64,000 nt of DNA from Gemmatimonadaceae bacterium (GTDB taxonomy: Bacteria; Gemmatimonadota; Gemmatimonadetes; Gemmatimonadales; Gemmatimonadaceae). Positions within the stretch are counted from its first letter, which is position 1. The number at the start of each line of letters is the position of its first letter. Below, one piece after another: positions 6,129 through 15,436 of this stretch. Location of the stretch: contig DATLUQ010000019.1 of NCBI GenBank assembly GCA_035533015.1, forward strand, positions 1 through 64,000. Direction: 5' to 3'. The notes under the pieces are model-generated. The model saw nothing but the letters and a program-made list of their open reading frames with translations, did no database searches and was not told where the DNA came from. The position numbers and the translations under genes were made by a program.

Positions 6129-8705
6129 ATGATCGCTGTGGCGGCAGTTCTTGGATTCGCGCTGAGCCTGCAATATCCCGAGAACCCTCGAGTCCCCGAG
6201 CCGGGGCCCCCGCCGCATACCTACTCCGTTCCGATGCCGACGGACAGCAGCGCCGTTGCCGTTCGCGCCATGGCCCCGCCGGTCATCGACGGCAACGACG
6301 ACGACGAGGTCTGGCGCACCGCGCCGCCCATCACGGCGTTCACGGAGTGGAATCCCACGGAGGGAAAGACCCCGCGCTTCCGCACCGAGGCGAAGGTGGC
6401 GTACGACGCCGCGAACCTCTACGTCTTCGTCCGCGCCTACGATCCGCACCCCGACAGCATCATCCGGATTCTCGAGCGGCGCGACACGTTCACGCCGTCG
6501 GACATGATCTGGCTGTTCGTCGATTCGTACCACGACCGGCGCACGGGCTACGAATTCGGCGTCAACGCCGCCGGCGTCAAGATCGACCAGGCGATCTACG
6601 ACGACGGCCAGGAGGACGGCGCGTGGGACGCGGTTTGGGACGTGGCTACGCGCATTGACTCGCTGGGCTGGACCGCCGAGTTCCGGATTCCGCTCTCGCA
6701 GTTGCGGTACAGCACCGACGCCGCGCACACATTCGGGTTCACGATCGATCGTGACATCTATAGATACGCGGAGCGCGTGAGCTGGCCGCTGTTCCGCCAA
6801 TCGAAAGCGGGCTTGGTCTCGCAGTTCGGCACGCTCAGTGGACTGGATCACCTGGAGGCCCCGCGGCAGCTCGAGGCCCTGCCGTACCTGGTGACCAAGA
6901 ATGAGTCCGTGATCAGGCACAACGCCTTCGGGGATCGGTCTGCCATGACCGTCGGCGGCGACCTGAAGTACCGGGTGGCGTCGAACCTGACGCTGGACGC
7001 GACCATCAATCCGGATTTTGGACAGGTCGAAGCGGATCCCGCCGTGCTGAACCTCTCCGCCTACGAATCGTTCTTCGACGAACACCGGCCGTTCTTCGTT
7101 GCCGGGCGCGGGCTGTTTCAATTCGACGTGAACTGCAGCGACGTCAACTGCGACAACGAGGGACTGTACTACAGCCGCCGCATCGGGCGGACCCCCGAAC
7201 TGGCGGCGACCTACGGGGACACGGTCCCATTGGAGCCGACGACGATTCTCGGAGCGGGGAAGCTGCTCGGCCGCTTCCCGGGCGGGTTGACGCTCGGCGT
7301 GCTCGACGCGACGACGCAGCGCGCGTCGGGTCCGGCCGACACCACGTTCGAGCCGCTGACCAACTTCGCGGTGGCGCGCGTGACCCAGGACCTGCGCCAC
7401 GGCAACAGCACCATCGGCGCCATCCTCACGGCCGTGAACCGCAACAGCGACCAGTGGACGGCCTCCTATCTGGCCTCCAGCGCATATGCAGCCGGCATCG
7501 ACTTTCGCCACCGGTTCCTGAACAACAACTATCAGATCTCCGGATCGTTCGACCAGAGCCGGGTGCAGGGGAGCCGGGCCGCCATTCTCGGCGTGCAGAC
7601 CGACGCGGTACACTACTACCAGCGTCCCGATGGCGGGCTGCCGCTCGATTCCAACCGGACGGCGCTCGGCGGCGACGCCGAGGAGTTCAAGTTCGCCAAG
7701 GTGGGCGGCCAGCATCTGATGTTCGAGTCCGCGTACCAGCGGCGGTCGGCCGGGTTCGAGATCAACGACCTGGGCTATCTGCGGCGGGCCGACCAGGAGT
7801 CGTGGAGCACGTGGGTCGGATACTTCGACCGCCACCAGCGTGCGTGGTACAACCGCCTTCAGTGGAACAACAACTGGTGGCAGTACTGGACCACGAGCGG
7901 GCTGCCGCTGGAGGCCGCCTACAACACGAATGTGCACGTCACGTTCCGGAACAACTGGTCGTGGAACATGGGCGGGACGCTGGGTCAGTTGGGCACCACG
8001 TACAATGATCGCGCCGCGCGCGGCGGGCCGGCCGTCCGACAGGATCCGTACGTCAGCCCATGGCTCTCGATTGGCGGAGACGATCGTCGTGCGGCGGTGC
8101 CGTTTCTGAACTTCAACTATTTTCGCGGCGACGCGTGGCACAACTCATCGTGGGGGTTCGGTCCCGAACTCGACTACAAGGTGATGGGGCGGTTCAGCAC
8201 CGCGTTCCAGGTCAACTGGGAGCGGAACGTGGCCGACGACCAGTGGTTCGGCAATTTCGCGGATTCGGCGGGCACGCACTACACGTTCGCACACCTGAAT
8301 CAGACGACGACGTCGGCGACCGTGCGGCTGAACTACACCTTCACGCCGACGGTCTCGCTCCAGGCGTACGTGCAGCCGTTCGTGTCCAAGGGCGAGTATT
8401 CCGACGTGCGGCAGCTGTCGGCCACGCCGCGCGCGGCGCGCTACGACGACCGCTATGCGCCTTACGACAATCCGTCGGTCACGTCGAACCCCGGAGGATT
8501 CAACTTCAAGGAGTTTCAGTCCAACCTGGTATTCCGGTGGGAGTACCGGCCGGGATCCACGCTGTTCGTGGTCTGGAACGAGGGTCGGCAGGGGTACGTA
8601 CCGGCGCAGGGGAATACCAACTTCGGCGGGGATGTGCGCGAGCTGTTCACCCTCCACCCCGCGAACACCCTCCTCGTGAAGATGTCGTACTGGCTGAACC
8701 GTTGA
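6129..8705 (+). CDS. Outer-membrane DUF5916 protein with N-terminal CBM9-like domain
   Basis: 858 residues; a GTG directly before the ATG is an equally possible start. A short hydrophobic signal segment is followed by a carbohydrate-binding-family-9-like module (about residues 40-240; AVRAMAPPVIDGNDDDEVW, then a ligand-type region ending in TAEFRIPLSQLRY). The remainder is DUF5916, an aromatic-rich beta barrel with many alternating strands and an aromatic final strand (LLVKMSYWLNR) typical of outer-membrane insertion. NPDFGQVEADPAVLNLSAYE and FFDEHRPFFVAG are family signatures. Such proteins are common in Bacteroidota and Gemmatimonadota and are presumed to handle glycans or other ligands at the surface; the exact substrate is unknown. 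It converges on the ADOP permease gene. Confidence 0.85.
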   Translation: MIAVAAVLGFALSLQYPENPRVPEPGPPPHTYSVPMPTDSSAVAVRAMAPPVIDGNDDDEVWRTAPPITAFTEWNPTEGKTPRFRTEAKVAYDAANLYVFVRAYDPHPDSIIRILERRDTFTPSDMIWLFVDSYHDRRTGYEFGVNAAGVKIDQAIYDDGQEDGAWDAVWDVATRIDSLGWTAEFRIPLSQLRYSTDAAHTFGFTIDRDIYRYAERVSWPLFRQSKAGLVSQFGTLSGLDHLEAPRQLEALPYLVTKNESVIRHNAFGDRSAMTVGGDLKYRVASNLTLDATINPDFGQVEADPAVLNLSAYESFFDEHRPFFVAGRGLFQFDVNCSDVNCDNEGLYYSRRIGRTPELAATYGDTVPLEPTTILGAGKLLGRFPGGLTLGVLDATTQRASGPADTTFEPLTNFAVARVTQDLRHGNSTIGAILTAVNRNSDQWTASYLASSAYAAGIDFRHRFLNNNYQISGSFDQSRVQGSRAAILGVQTDAVHYYQRPDGGLPLDSNRTALGGDAEEFKFAKVGGQHLMFESAYQRRSAGFEINDLGYLRRADQESWSTWVGYFDRHQRAWYNRLQWNNNWWQYWTTSGLPLEAAYNTNVHVTFRNNWSWNMGGTLGQLGTTYNDRAARGGPAVRQDPYVSPWLSIGGDDRRAAVPFLNFNYFRGDAWHNSSWGFGPELDYKVMGRFSTAFQVNWERNVADDQWFGNFADSAGTHYTFAHLNQTTTSATVRLNYTFTPTVSLQAYVQPFVSKGEYSDVRQLSATPRAARYDDRYAPYDNPSVTSNPGGFNFKEFQSNLVFRWEYRPGSTLFVVWNEGRQGYVPAQGNTNFGGDVRELFTLHPANTLLVKMSYWLNR

Positions 8706-8729
8706 GCCGGGCCGGCCGCTCGTCGGCCG

Positions 8730-11243
8730 TCAATCGCCGCGTAGCGAAATGGCGGGATCGAGGCGCGCCGCCCGCCGCGCCGGCAGCCAACTGGCAGCGA
8801 TCGCCGTCATGAGCAGCAGCGTCGACGCCAGGACGAGCGCGGCCGGGTCCGATGGACGCACCTTGAACAGCACCGTCGCCACCGCGCGCGTGAGAACGAC
8901 CGTGCCGGCGATTCCCACCGCCACGCCGATCGCGGCGTCGCCGAGCGCGTGCCGCACCACCATCCGGCGAACGTCCGCGGCCTGCGCGCCCAGCGCCAGG
9001 CGCACGCCGATCTCGCGGTTGCGCAACGCCACGAGGTAGGCGATCACGCCATAAATGCCCATGGCGCCGATCGCCATGGCCACGACGGCTGCGATCCCGA
9101 GCAGCAGCAGCGTGAACGTCGTACGCGCTACGGCTTGCGAGAGCAGATCGCGCACGGCAATCAGACGGTACATGGGCAGCGACGGGGCGGCGGCTCTCAC
9201 GGCGTTCCGGACGCCCGCCGTTACGTCCGTCGCGCCGCCGGCCGACCGCACCACGAACGCGACGTCGCGCGGGGTCCAGGGTCGACCGCTCGCGGCGCTC
9301 GTGACGAGCTGGTTGTACACCAGCTCGGCCGGCGGCTTCTCCAATCCGTCGTCGTGCGTGCTGCCCACCACGCCGACGATCGTCGACCAGGGATCGAGGA
9401 AGTTCATCTTGATCTGCTTGCCGATTGCCGTGGCCGGCGTCCAATACCGGCGAGCGAACGCCTCGCTGACCACCACTTCGCGCGGGGCGTGCGCCGGATC
9501 GAGCGAGCGGTCCGGCGGCGCGAACAGCCGGCCGGCCACGAGCGGGATGCCCATGGCCCGGAAGTAGTCCGGCGTGGCGAACACCATTGGGTGGATGTCG
9601 GGAATCTTGCCGGGTGGGGTGGGATGATCCTGCACGTACACGGCGCTGTCTTCCGTCGCCTCCTCGTCCAGCGGCAGTCGCGTGGTCACGCCGGCGCTCT
9701 GGACGCCGGGCACGGCCCGCAGCGCGCGCAGCGTGTTGACGATGGCGCGCGCGGCCTCGCCCGCGGTCGGGTACGCGGCCGCCGGGAGCGCGAGTCGAAA
9801 CGCGAACGCATGGTCGGCGTCGAATCCCGGGGCCACGGCGCTCAGCTGTTGGAAACTGCGCGCGAACAGGGCCGCGCCGGCCACGAGCACGAGCGCCAGC
9901 GCCACTTGCGAGACGACGAGCGCGCGGCGCACGCGGTGGCGCACACGGGTGCCAGTGGCCGTCCGTCCGTCGGCCACCAGCAGCGACGCCAGCGAGGCGC
10001 GGCCCGAGCGCAACGCGGGCACCGCGCTGACGACCAGTGCGGCGAGCGACGAGATGGCGGCGGTGAACGCGACGACGTATCCGTCGACGTGCACCTCGCC
10101 AAGCCGCGGAATGCTCCCCGCCATCGGGAGCCGCTGCAGCAATCCGACGCCGGCGGCGGAGCACGCGATGCCGAGCGCGCCACCGGCGGCCGACAGGATG
10201 ACCGCCTCGCCGAGTGAGTCCTGGAGGAGCAACCCCCGTCCTGCGCCCAGGGCGCGCCGCACGGCAAACTCGCGCTGCCGTCCTTCGGCGCGCGCAAGGA
10301 ACAGATTCGAGACATTCGCGCAGGCAATGAGGAGCAGCATGCCCACCGCACCGAGTACGATCCAGAGGGTGTGCGCCACGCTGCCGACCATCTCGTCGCG
10401 CAACGGCTGGACCACCGCCTGCATCTTCGTGACGGTGATCGCGGCGGCGGAGAGGCGCCCCGGGTACGCCACCGGGACCTGAGGGAGCAGGCGCTGCAGG
10501 TCCGTGGCCGCGACGGCGGTGGTGACGCCGTCGCGCAGGCGTGCGACGCCGGAATAGTCGAACGCCGCCGAATTGGTGTGCGCGGGATCCAACTGCAGGG
10601 GGAGCCACAGCGCGGTCTGCTCGGCGGGGAAGCGGAATCCGATGGGCATGACGCCCACGATTTCGCGGTCCGTCCCGTCCACGTCGATGTGGCGCCCAAC
10701 GATGGCCGGGTCGGAACCGAAGGTGGCCTTCCACAGCCCCTGCGATATGAGCGCGACGGCCGGGGCGCCGGGTTGGGCGTCGGCATCGGTGAATCCGCGT
10801 CCGCGCGACGACGCGGCGCCGAGCACGCGGAACAGGCTGGGGGTGGCGACCGCGCCGGACACGCGTTGCGGGGCGCCGCCCTGCCCGGACGAAGCGGACG
10901 GCACCTGAAGGTTGACCGAAATGGCACGGAACAGGCCGACGTCGGTGAAGACGTGGTTGTCGCGGCGGTAGAGCAGGTAGGTCGCGTCGGATTGGTCCAC
11001 GCGCGTAATGCCGGAGAGCGCGATACTGTGCGAGATGCTCACCAGCCGGTCGGCGTGTGGGTACGGGAGCGGTTGCAGAAGGACGCCGTTGACCACGGTG
11101 AACACGGCCGCCGCGCCGCCGATACCGAGAACCAGGGTGAGCGTAGCGGCCGCGGTGAACGAGGGGGCGCGGGAGAGCCGGCGCGCGGCGTGGCGGATGG
11201 CGGTGGGCATGGGCATCGGGGTGTGGGACCGGGTGCGAGGCAT
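8730..11243 (-). CDS. ADOP-type ABC permease (MacB/FtsX duplicated orphan permease)
   Basis: About 837 residues with the architecture TM - MacB periplasmic core - 3 TM - TM - periplasmic core - 3 TM. The first half opens with RHAARRLSRAPSFTAAATLT and GVLLQPLPYP; the four-helix FtsX domains contain ACANVSNLFLARAEGRQREF in the middle and NREIGVRLALGA near the end. These acidobacterial-type duplicated orphan permeases normally lack an adjacent ATPase, as here. They may act in mechanotransmission or export of peptides or lipids; function is inferred. Start is uncertain: ATG at 11243 lies about 8 nt after the predicted transcription start (near-leaderless), while ATGs at 11216 and 11210 begin closer to the conserved region. 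Confidence 0.85.
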   Translation of the reverse strand: MPRTRSHTPMPMPTAIRHAARRLSRAPSFTAAATLTLVLGIGGAAAVFTVVNGVLLQPLPYPHADRLVSISHSIALSGITRVDQSDATYLLYRRDNHVFTDVGLFRAISVNLQVPSASSGQGGAPQRVSGAVATPSLFRVLGAASSRGRGFTDADAQPGAPAVALISQGLWKATFGSDPAIVGRHIDVDGTDREIVGVMPIGFRFPAEQTALWLPLQLDPAHTNSAAFDYSGVARLRDGVTTAVAATDLQRLLPQVPVAYPGRLSAAAITVTKMQAVVQPLRDEMVGSVAHTLWIVLGAVGMLLLIACANVSNLFLARAEGRQREFAVRRALGAGRGLLLQDSLGEAVILSAAGGALGIACSAAGVGLLQRLPMAGSIPRLGEVHVDGYVVAFTAAISSLAALVVSAVPALRSGRASLASLLVADGRTATGTRVRHRVRRALVVSQVALALVLVAGAALFARSFQQLSAVAPGFDADHAFAFRLALPAAAYPTAGEAARAIVNTLRALRAVPGVQSAGVTTRLPLDEEATEDSAVYVQDHPTPPGKIPDIHPMVFATPDYFRAMGIPLVAGRLFAPPDRSLDPAHAPREVVVSEAFARRYWTPATAIGKQIKMNFLDPWSTIVGVVGSTHDDGLEKPPAELVYNQLVTSAASGRPWTPRDVAFVVRSAGGATDVTAGVRNAVRAAAPSLPMYRLIAVRDLLSQAVARTTFTLLLLGIAAVVAMAIGAMGIYGVIAYLVALRNREIGVRLALGAQAADVRRMVVRHALGDAAIGVAVGIAGTVVLTRAVATVLFKVRPSDPAALVLASTLLLMTAIAASWLPARRAARLDPAISLRGD

Positions 11244-11257
11244 GGGCCGACCGGGCC

Positions 11258-11285
11258 AATATATGGCACACACTTTTGTATGCAA
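11258..11285 (-). promoter_or_regulatory. Sigma-70-like promoter of the ADOP permease
   Basis: On the minus strand TTGCAT (11285-11280) and TATATT (11263-11258) are separated by 16 bases in an AT-rich island that stands out from the GC-rich surroundings. The expected transcription start is around 11251, just before the first ATG of the permease at 11243. Confidence 0.5.
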
Positions 11286-11337
11286 TATCCGGTTCCGGCC
11301 GGGACCGCCTTCGGCCCGTTCGCCCCGGGGAGAGCAA

Positions 11338-11372
11338 AACGGCGGGCGCCGAGACCCTCGGCGCCCGCCGTT
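11338..11372 (-). terminator. Rho-independent terminator of the DUF305-LVIVD operon
   Basis: A perfect 15-bp stem (AACGGCGGGCGCCGA and complement) with a 5-base loop; read on the minus strand it is followed by TTTT. It starts 26 bases after the stop of the LVIVD gene at 11398 and clearly serves that strand. Confidence 0.85.
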
Positions 11373-11397
11373 CCATTCCCGGTGTTGCGGAACCGGT

Positions 11398-13353
11398 TCA
11401 GGCCTTCTTCGCGATTCCCCGCACGACGCCGGCCAGATCCTTCACGCGGGTCGCGTCCCTCGCGCCGCGGATATCGCGATCGAGTTCGGCGGCCAGCTTG
11501 TCGAGCGCGGCGGCGCGCTTGGCGCCGGTCGTTGCTTGGGCGCCATCGAGGGCGGTTTTGATGGCCGACGTTCGCGCGGCCGGCAGGCCGTGGTCGCGGA
11601 CGATCTGGTCGAGGTAGGCCCGCGCGACGGGGAACGCCGCCGGCCAGACCAGCTTCGGCTGCATCTGCGGATTGTACTGGTCGAAGTGGACGAGCGCCGC
11701 GGCGTCGATCTCGTTCTGCGAGAGGTCGGCCGTCGGGGTGAGCTTGAACACGTCGAAGCCGCGTGCGATTTCCGAGCCGTAGATGTACCCGTTGTAATAG
11801 TAGCCGGCCCAGAAGCCACCGAGCACGAGCTTGGTCGCATCGTTCGGCCCGCGGTCGAAGTAGGCGATTTCCTTGGGGTGCGCGGGATTAGTAAAGTCAA
11901 ATACCGACACGCCGCCCTGGTACCAGCCCTGGACCATGATGTCGCGGCCCGGCACGGGCACGAGCCCTCCGTTGTGGGCCACGCAGTTCTCTTGCGGGGT
12001 CTGCGCCGCCGGCATCTTGAAGTAGCCGACGTGGGTGAGATGGTCGTGCTTGAGCGTGAAGAGCGCATCGGCGCCCCAGTCGATGGGATCGGTGGCGCGG
12101 CACTTGGCCTGCGTACCGCCGCCCCACTCGTCGGTGAAGATCAGCTTCGACCCGTCGTTGCTGAACGTGGCCGAATGCCAGAACGAGAAGTTGGAATCGG
12201 CCACGGCCTGGAGGCGCACGGGGTGGAGCGGATCCCGGATGTTGAGCAACAGCCCGTACCCGGAGCAGGCGCCGCCGGCGAGCCCCATGGCTGGATAGAC
12301 GGTGATGTCGTGGCACTGCGACGGTCCGCCGAGCCCGCGCGGCATGGCGGGCGGCAGTCGGACCTCCACGCCCAGGTGGCCAAGGGAGTCGGTGAGCATG
12401 CGCGCCATCATCGTATCGTTCCGCTGGGCGAGCAATTCGGTGAACAGGTTCATGATGTGCGCCGAGTCCGCGGGCGTGGCGTTGGCGGGCATGCGCGGGG
12501 CGAAGCGATTGCGGGCCCGCAGCGCGGCTCCGTTGGCCGTGTCGGCGTACGCCAACCCATGGGTCGGAGGTGCGGTGAGATCGTTGAAGATCCGCGCCGA
12601 GCTGACGATCTTCGCCTGCTCGGGATGGGCGAGCGGCACTCTGATGACTTCGATGCGGAACAGTGCCGAGTTGGGATCGGTGATGTCGCCGACCTCGCAC
12701 CCGGGCATCTCGCTGCTCGACCGCACGCGCGCGAGGCCCGACACGTAGACGTAGACGATGCCCGAGTCGTTGGGATCGGGCACCAGCGTGTGGGTATGCG
12801 AGCCACGGCAGGTCTGCACGTCGGCCACCTGATTGGGGTGCGCGGGATCGGACACGTCGAAGATGCGGATGCCGACCATGCGCTCCTTGCTCACCGTGTC
12901 CCGTATGCCCTGCGTGCCGCAGTCCAACCGGCTGCCCGTGTTCTCCGCCGAGACGAACAGCAAGTGGCCGTACACGGAGACATCGCCCTGCTCGGTGAAG
13001 CAGACGGGGGACGAGGTCAACGTGGGATTGGCCGGGTCGGCGATGTTCCAGACCTGGATGCCACTGAAGTTGCCCTGGTACGCGTAATGCCCGCCAAAGG
13101 CGAGATCGGAATTCGCATATGTCAGGCCGCCGGGATCATTGGGATGGAAGACGTCGGGCTTGTTGCGATGCGCGACCAGTTCGAGGCCCTTGGCGGCGAC
13201 GCCGGCGTCGTACAGGCCGGCCTTGAGGTGGGCACGCGGATCGGTGGTGTCGGACTGGGCACGGACCGTCGAGGCCAGGACGAACGGCCCGGCGGCGAAC
13301 AGGAGGGCCCACGCGGCGCGCAGTGCGCGGGAAGTGGCGGATCGGGGTGTCAT
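11398..13353 (-). CDS. Secreted LVIVD-repeat beta-propeller protein
   Basis: 651 residues with a signal peptide (ALLFAAGPFVLASTVRAQ). Repeats of the LVIVD type follow from about residue 90: short blades of the form x-I-x-V-W/F-D-I-x-x-P-x-x-P, for example GIQVWNIADPANPTL, GIRIFDVSDPAHPNQ and GVSVFDFTNPAHPKE. The C-terminal 90 residues form a charged helical tail. Such propellers are extracytoplasmic and probably bind proteins or ligands; enzymatic activity is not evident. Two cysteine-containing stretches (VCFTEQG, LDCGTQG) could be oxidised. The ATG overlaps the stop of the upstream DUF305 gene (ATGA), so the two are coupled. A strong terminator follows. Confidence 0.82.
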   Translation of the reverse strand: MTPRSATSRALRAAWALLFAAGPFVLASTVRAQSDTTDPRAHLKAGLYDAGVAAKGLELVAHRNKPDVFHPNDPGGLTYANSDLAFGGHYAYQGNFSGIQVWNIADPANPTLTSSPVCFTEQGDVSVYGHLLFVSAENTGSRLDCGTQGIRDTVSKERMVGIRIFDVSDPAHPNQVADVQTCRGSHTHTLVPDPNDSGIVYVYVSGLARVRSSSEMPGCEVGDITDPNSALFRIEVIRVPLAHPEQAKIVSSARIFNDLTAPPTHGLAYADTANGAALRARNRFAPRMPANATPADSAHIMNLFTELLAQRNDTMMARMLTDSLGHLGVEVRLPPAMPRGLGGPSQCHDITVYPAMGLAGGACSGYGLLLNIRDPLHPVRLQAVADSNFSFWHSATFSNDGSKLIFTDEWGGGTQAKCRATDPIDWGADALFTLKHDHLTHVGYFKMPAAQTPQENCVAHNGGLVPVPGRDIMVQGWYQGGVSVFDFTNPAHPKEIAYFDRGPNDATKLVLGGFWAGYYYNGYIYGSEIARGFDVFKLTPTADLSQNEIDAAALVHFDQYNPQMQPKLVWPAAFPVARAYLDQIVRDHGLPAARTSAIKTALDGAQATTGAKRAAALDKLAAELDRDIRGARDATRVKDLAGVVRGIAKKA

Positions 13354-14027
13354 CGCGTCGGACTCGGGGTGGCGGGGAGGGTCTTCAACATGGCCTGCAT
13401 GCGGGTGATTTCCGCGCGCTGGCCGGCATCAATATCCGTGGCGTAGCCGAACAGTTCGGGCTGCTGGCCGCCACCAGGGGTGGCGAACAGGGCGGCGACC
13501 ATGTCGATCGCGCCCCGATGGTGCTTGATCATGCCGGTCAGGTAGAGGCGGTCGAAGGCGATGCCATGGGCGGCGTCGAGCTGGCGCATCTCCTGGGGGG
13601 AGAGCATGCCCGACATCATCATCGGATGGCTGCCCATGTCCATGCCCGGCATGTCCATGGGGCTCGTATCGTGCACCGGTCCGCGGTGCGGGGTCAGCAT
13701 ATGGAGCGGATCGGGCGCCGTCAGGTGACGGGCCGCCAGCCAGCGTTGCATCAGCCCGATCTCGTCGTACTGCGACAGGGCGATGCGCTTGCAGAGCGTG
13801 AGCAGGTCGGGGCGGGCGCCGTGACTCTCGGCCCAATTGGACATCACTACGGCCTGGGCATGATGGATGATCATGCCCTGCATGAAATCGACGTCGGCCG
13901 CCGTGTAGTCCGGCTTGGCAGATGCGTTGGCCTGGGCCGGCAGCCTGGCGGCCAGGAGGCCGAGCAGCGCCAGCGCGACGAAAATCGGATGTGTGAACGC
14001 GGCGCGCCGGATCGGCGTGGTTGTCAT
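13350..14027 (-). CDS. DUF305 (duplicated) secreted protein with Met/His-rich linker
   Basis: 225 residues. The ATG at 14027 has GGGGGAA five bases upstream; a GTG at 14039 lies in the same run and is less likely. A signal peptide (LALLGLLAARLPAQA) precedes two DUF305 four-helix units, recognised by DFMQGMIIHHAQAVVM (about residue 50) and LTGMIKHHRGAIDMV (about 165). Between them is a Met/His-rich segment, MDMPGMDMGSHPMMM, of the kind found in periplasmic copper-binding proteins. DUF305 members are ferritin-like and often sit with copper or metal-stress genes. A periplasmic metal-binding or redox role is therefore likely, but not shown. It is the first gene of the operon with the LVIVD propeller. 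Confidence 0.85.
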   Translation of the reverse strand: MTTTPIRRAAFTHPIFVALALLGLLAARLPAQANASAKPDYTAADVDFMQGMIIHHAQAVVMSNWAESHGARPDLLTLCKRIALSQYDEIGLMQRWLAARHLTAPDPLHMLTPHRGPVHDTSPMDMPGMDMGSHPMMMSGMLSPQEMRQLDAAHGIAFDRLYLTGMIKHHRGAIDMVAALFATPGGGQQPELFGYATDIDAGQRAEITRMQAMLKTLPATPSPTR

Positions 14028-14045
14028 CGGTTCCCCCACAAATGC

Positions 14046-14057
14046 TAAGGCGCCTTA
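14046..14057. promoter_or_regulatory. Perfect 12-bp palindrome upstream of DUF305 operon
   Basis: TAAGGCGCCTTA lies 19 bases before the DUF305 ATG and overlaps a -10-like GATAAG stretch on the minus strand. Placement at the promoter/start of a metal-related operon makes it a candidate repressor site. Confidence 0.35.
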
Positions 14058-14149
14058 TCCTACTCTCCGGGACCACGGTCCGCCACCGGTGCCCCGGGGC
14101 GCTCCTCGAGCACGTGGTCGAGAAGGTGATGGGCACCGTCTCAGGGGGC

Positions 14150-14283
14150 TCAGGCGAGCGATTTGGCCTTGGTGCGCGTCTGCACCTCGATGATGCGCGA
14201 CCGGGGAGACTGCGGGCGTGCCATCAACACCACGCCCGCGACATCCTCGGGCTCGAGCATCTCCGATTCGGCGACCGTGAATC
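14150..14283 (-). pseudogene. Stub: C-terminal tail of a second SDR
   Basis: Directly behind the last phnE stop, the minus strand reads SEMLEPEDVAGVVLMA, then RPQSP and SRIIEVQTRTKAKSLA before a stop at 14150. This is the characteristic end of the SDR subgroup ending in M-L-x-P-x-D-V-A-x-x-V-x-F-A-x-x-x-P-x-x-x-R-I-x-E-x-x-x-R. Upstream in this frame is antisense-like phnE sequence; no start codon with RBS and no cofactor or catalytic motifs exist. It is another gene end left by a deletion, of a different SDR subgroup than the stub at 3063. Confidence 0.6.
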
Positions 14284-14289
14284 CGCTCG

Positions 14290-15435
14290 TTACGTGAACC
14301 GTTTGCGCACTTCGGAACTCAGGAAGTCCATCGCCCAGACCACGAGCACGATCGCCCAGATCGCCGTGCCGGCCTTCTGGTATTCCAGCACGTTGATCCG
14401 CTGGCTGAGGTAGTAGCCGATCCCGCCGCCGCCCACGAATCCCAGGATCGTGCTGATGCGCACGTTGATGTCCCAGTGGTAGATGATGAACGAGACGAAA
14501 TCCGGGACGATCTGCGGGATGACGGCATAGCGGACCACCTCGGCTCTCGTGGCGCCGGCCGCCGACACGGCCTCCAGCGGTCCGGCGTCGATGCCCTCCA
14601 CGGCTTCGGAGAACATCTTGCCGAGCGACGCCACCGTCACCACGGTGAGCGCGAGCACGCCGGCGAAGGCGCCGAACCCCACCCAGAGCGCGAACACCGT
14701 GGCCAGCACCAGCGAGTCGTACGAGCGCGTGACGTTGAGGAACGCCCGTACGCCGGTGTACGTCGCGGTTCCCACCCGTCCGTGGCGCGTGATGTTGCGC
14801 GCGGCGAGAAAGCTGATCGGCCCCGCGATGATCGTTCCGGCGGTGGTGGCGAGGAGGGCCATGAAGACCGTCACCATGATGTTGTTCACCACGTCCTTCA
14901 GCGACTGGCTCGGAACCAGGGCACCGACCGCCACGGACGTCTCCGCCCGCAGTCGGCTGGGCACGCCGTTCTGTGTGACGTTGGCCGGCCGCACGTCCAC
15001 CTGCGCTGTGAACGTTCCCCGCGCGTCGGTCCGGGCCAGCGTGGAGAACAGTCCGTTGCCGTTTGGCAGCACCCATTCGAGCTTCACGTCGGCGTCGGGT
15101 TGCAGCCCCGCACCGTTCACCGTGACGAGGTCGCCCGGATTGCCGCAGGCCACGCTCGGCGCGAGGCGCGGTCCGCTCGATGGCGCCGCCGCTGCGGCCG
15201 CGGAGCCGCAGGGCACCGGGAACGCGAGGTCGAGCGTGGCGGTGCGGCTCGCGCGCGTGAAGAGATCGGGGTGGATCAGGTCGCTCAGGATCGTCCGGCT
15301 CTTGGGCAGCGACGTGAACAGCTTGACCGGATCGATCTGTGTCTCGCGATAACCGGCCACGTACACCGCCGCAACCAGCACGACGAGCAGGCCCGTGATG
15401 AAACGGCGGCGCAGCGGCAGGTCGCGTGCCTTCAT
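14290..15435 (-). CDS. phnE: Phosphonate-type ABC permease with extracytoplasmic insert
   Basis: 381 residues, versus about 270 for ordinary PhnE. One N-terminal membrane helix (FITGLLVVLVAAVYVAG) is followed by an extracytoplasmic insert of about 140 residues (roughly 60-200) containing PVPCGSA and SVACGNPGD, two cysteines that may pair, and an Ig/TIG-like stretch GDLVTVNGAGLQPDADVKLE. The BPD_transp_1 domain follows, with the EAA loop EAVSAAGATRAEVVRYAVIP and GFVGGGGIGYYL. It forms the membrane channel with the neighbouring PhnE and is energised by PhnC. It starts one base after the stop of the other permease and is the last gene of the operon. The insert is not part of known PhnE proteins I am aware of. 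Confidence 0.87.
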   Translation of the reverse strand: MKARDLPLRRRFITGLLVVLVAAVYVAGYRETQIDPVKLFTSLPKSRTILSDLIHPDLFTRASRTATLDLAFPVPCGSAAAAAAPSSGPRLAPSVACGNPGDLVTVNGAGLQPDADVKLEWVLPNGNGLFSTLARTDARGTFTAQVDVRPANVTQNGVPSRLRAETSVAVGALVPSQSLKDVVNNIMVTVFMALLATTAGTIIAGPISFLAARNITRHGRVGTATYTGVRAFLNVTRSYDSLVLATVFALWVGFGAFAGVLALTVVTVASLGKMFSEAVEGIDAGPLEAVSAAGATRAEVVRYAVIPQIVPDFVSFIIYHWDINVRISTILGFVGGGGIGYYLSQRINVLEYQKAGTAIWAIVLVVWAMDFLSSEVRKRFT

Positions 15436-15436
15436 G

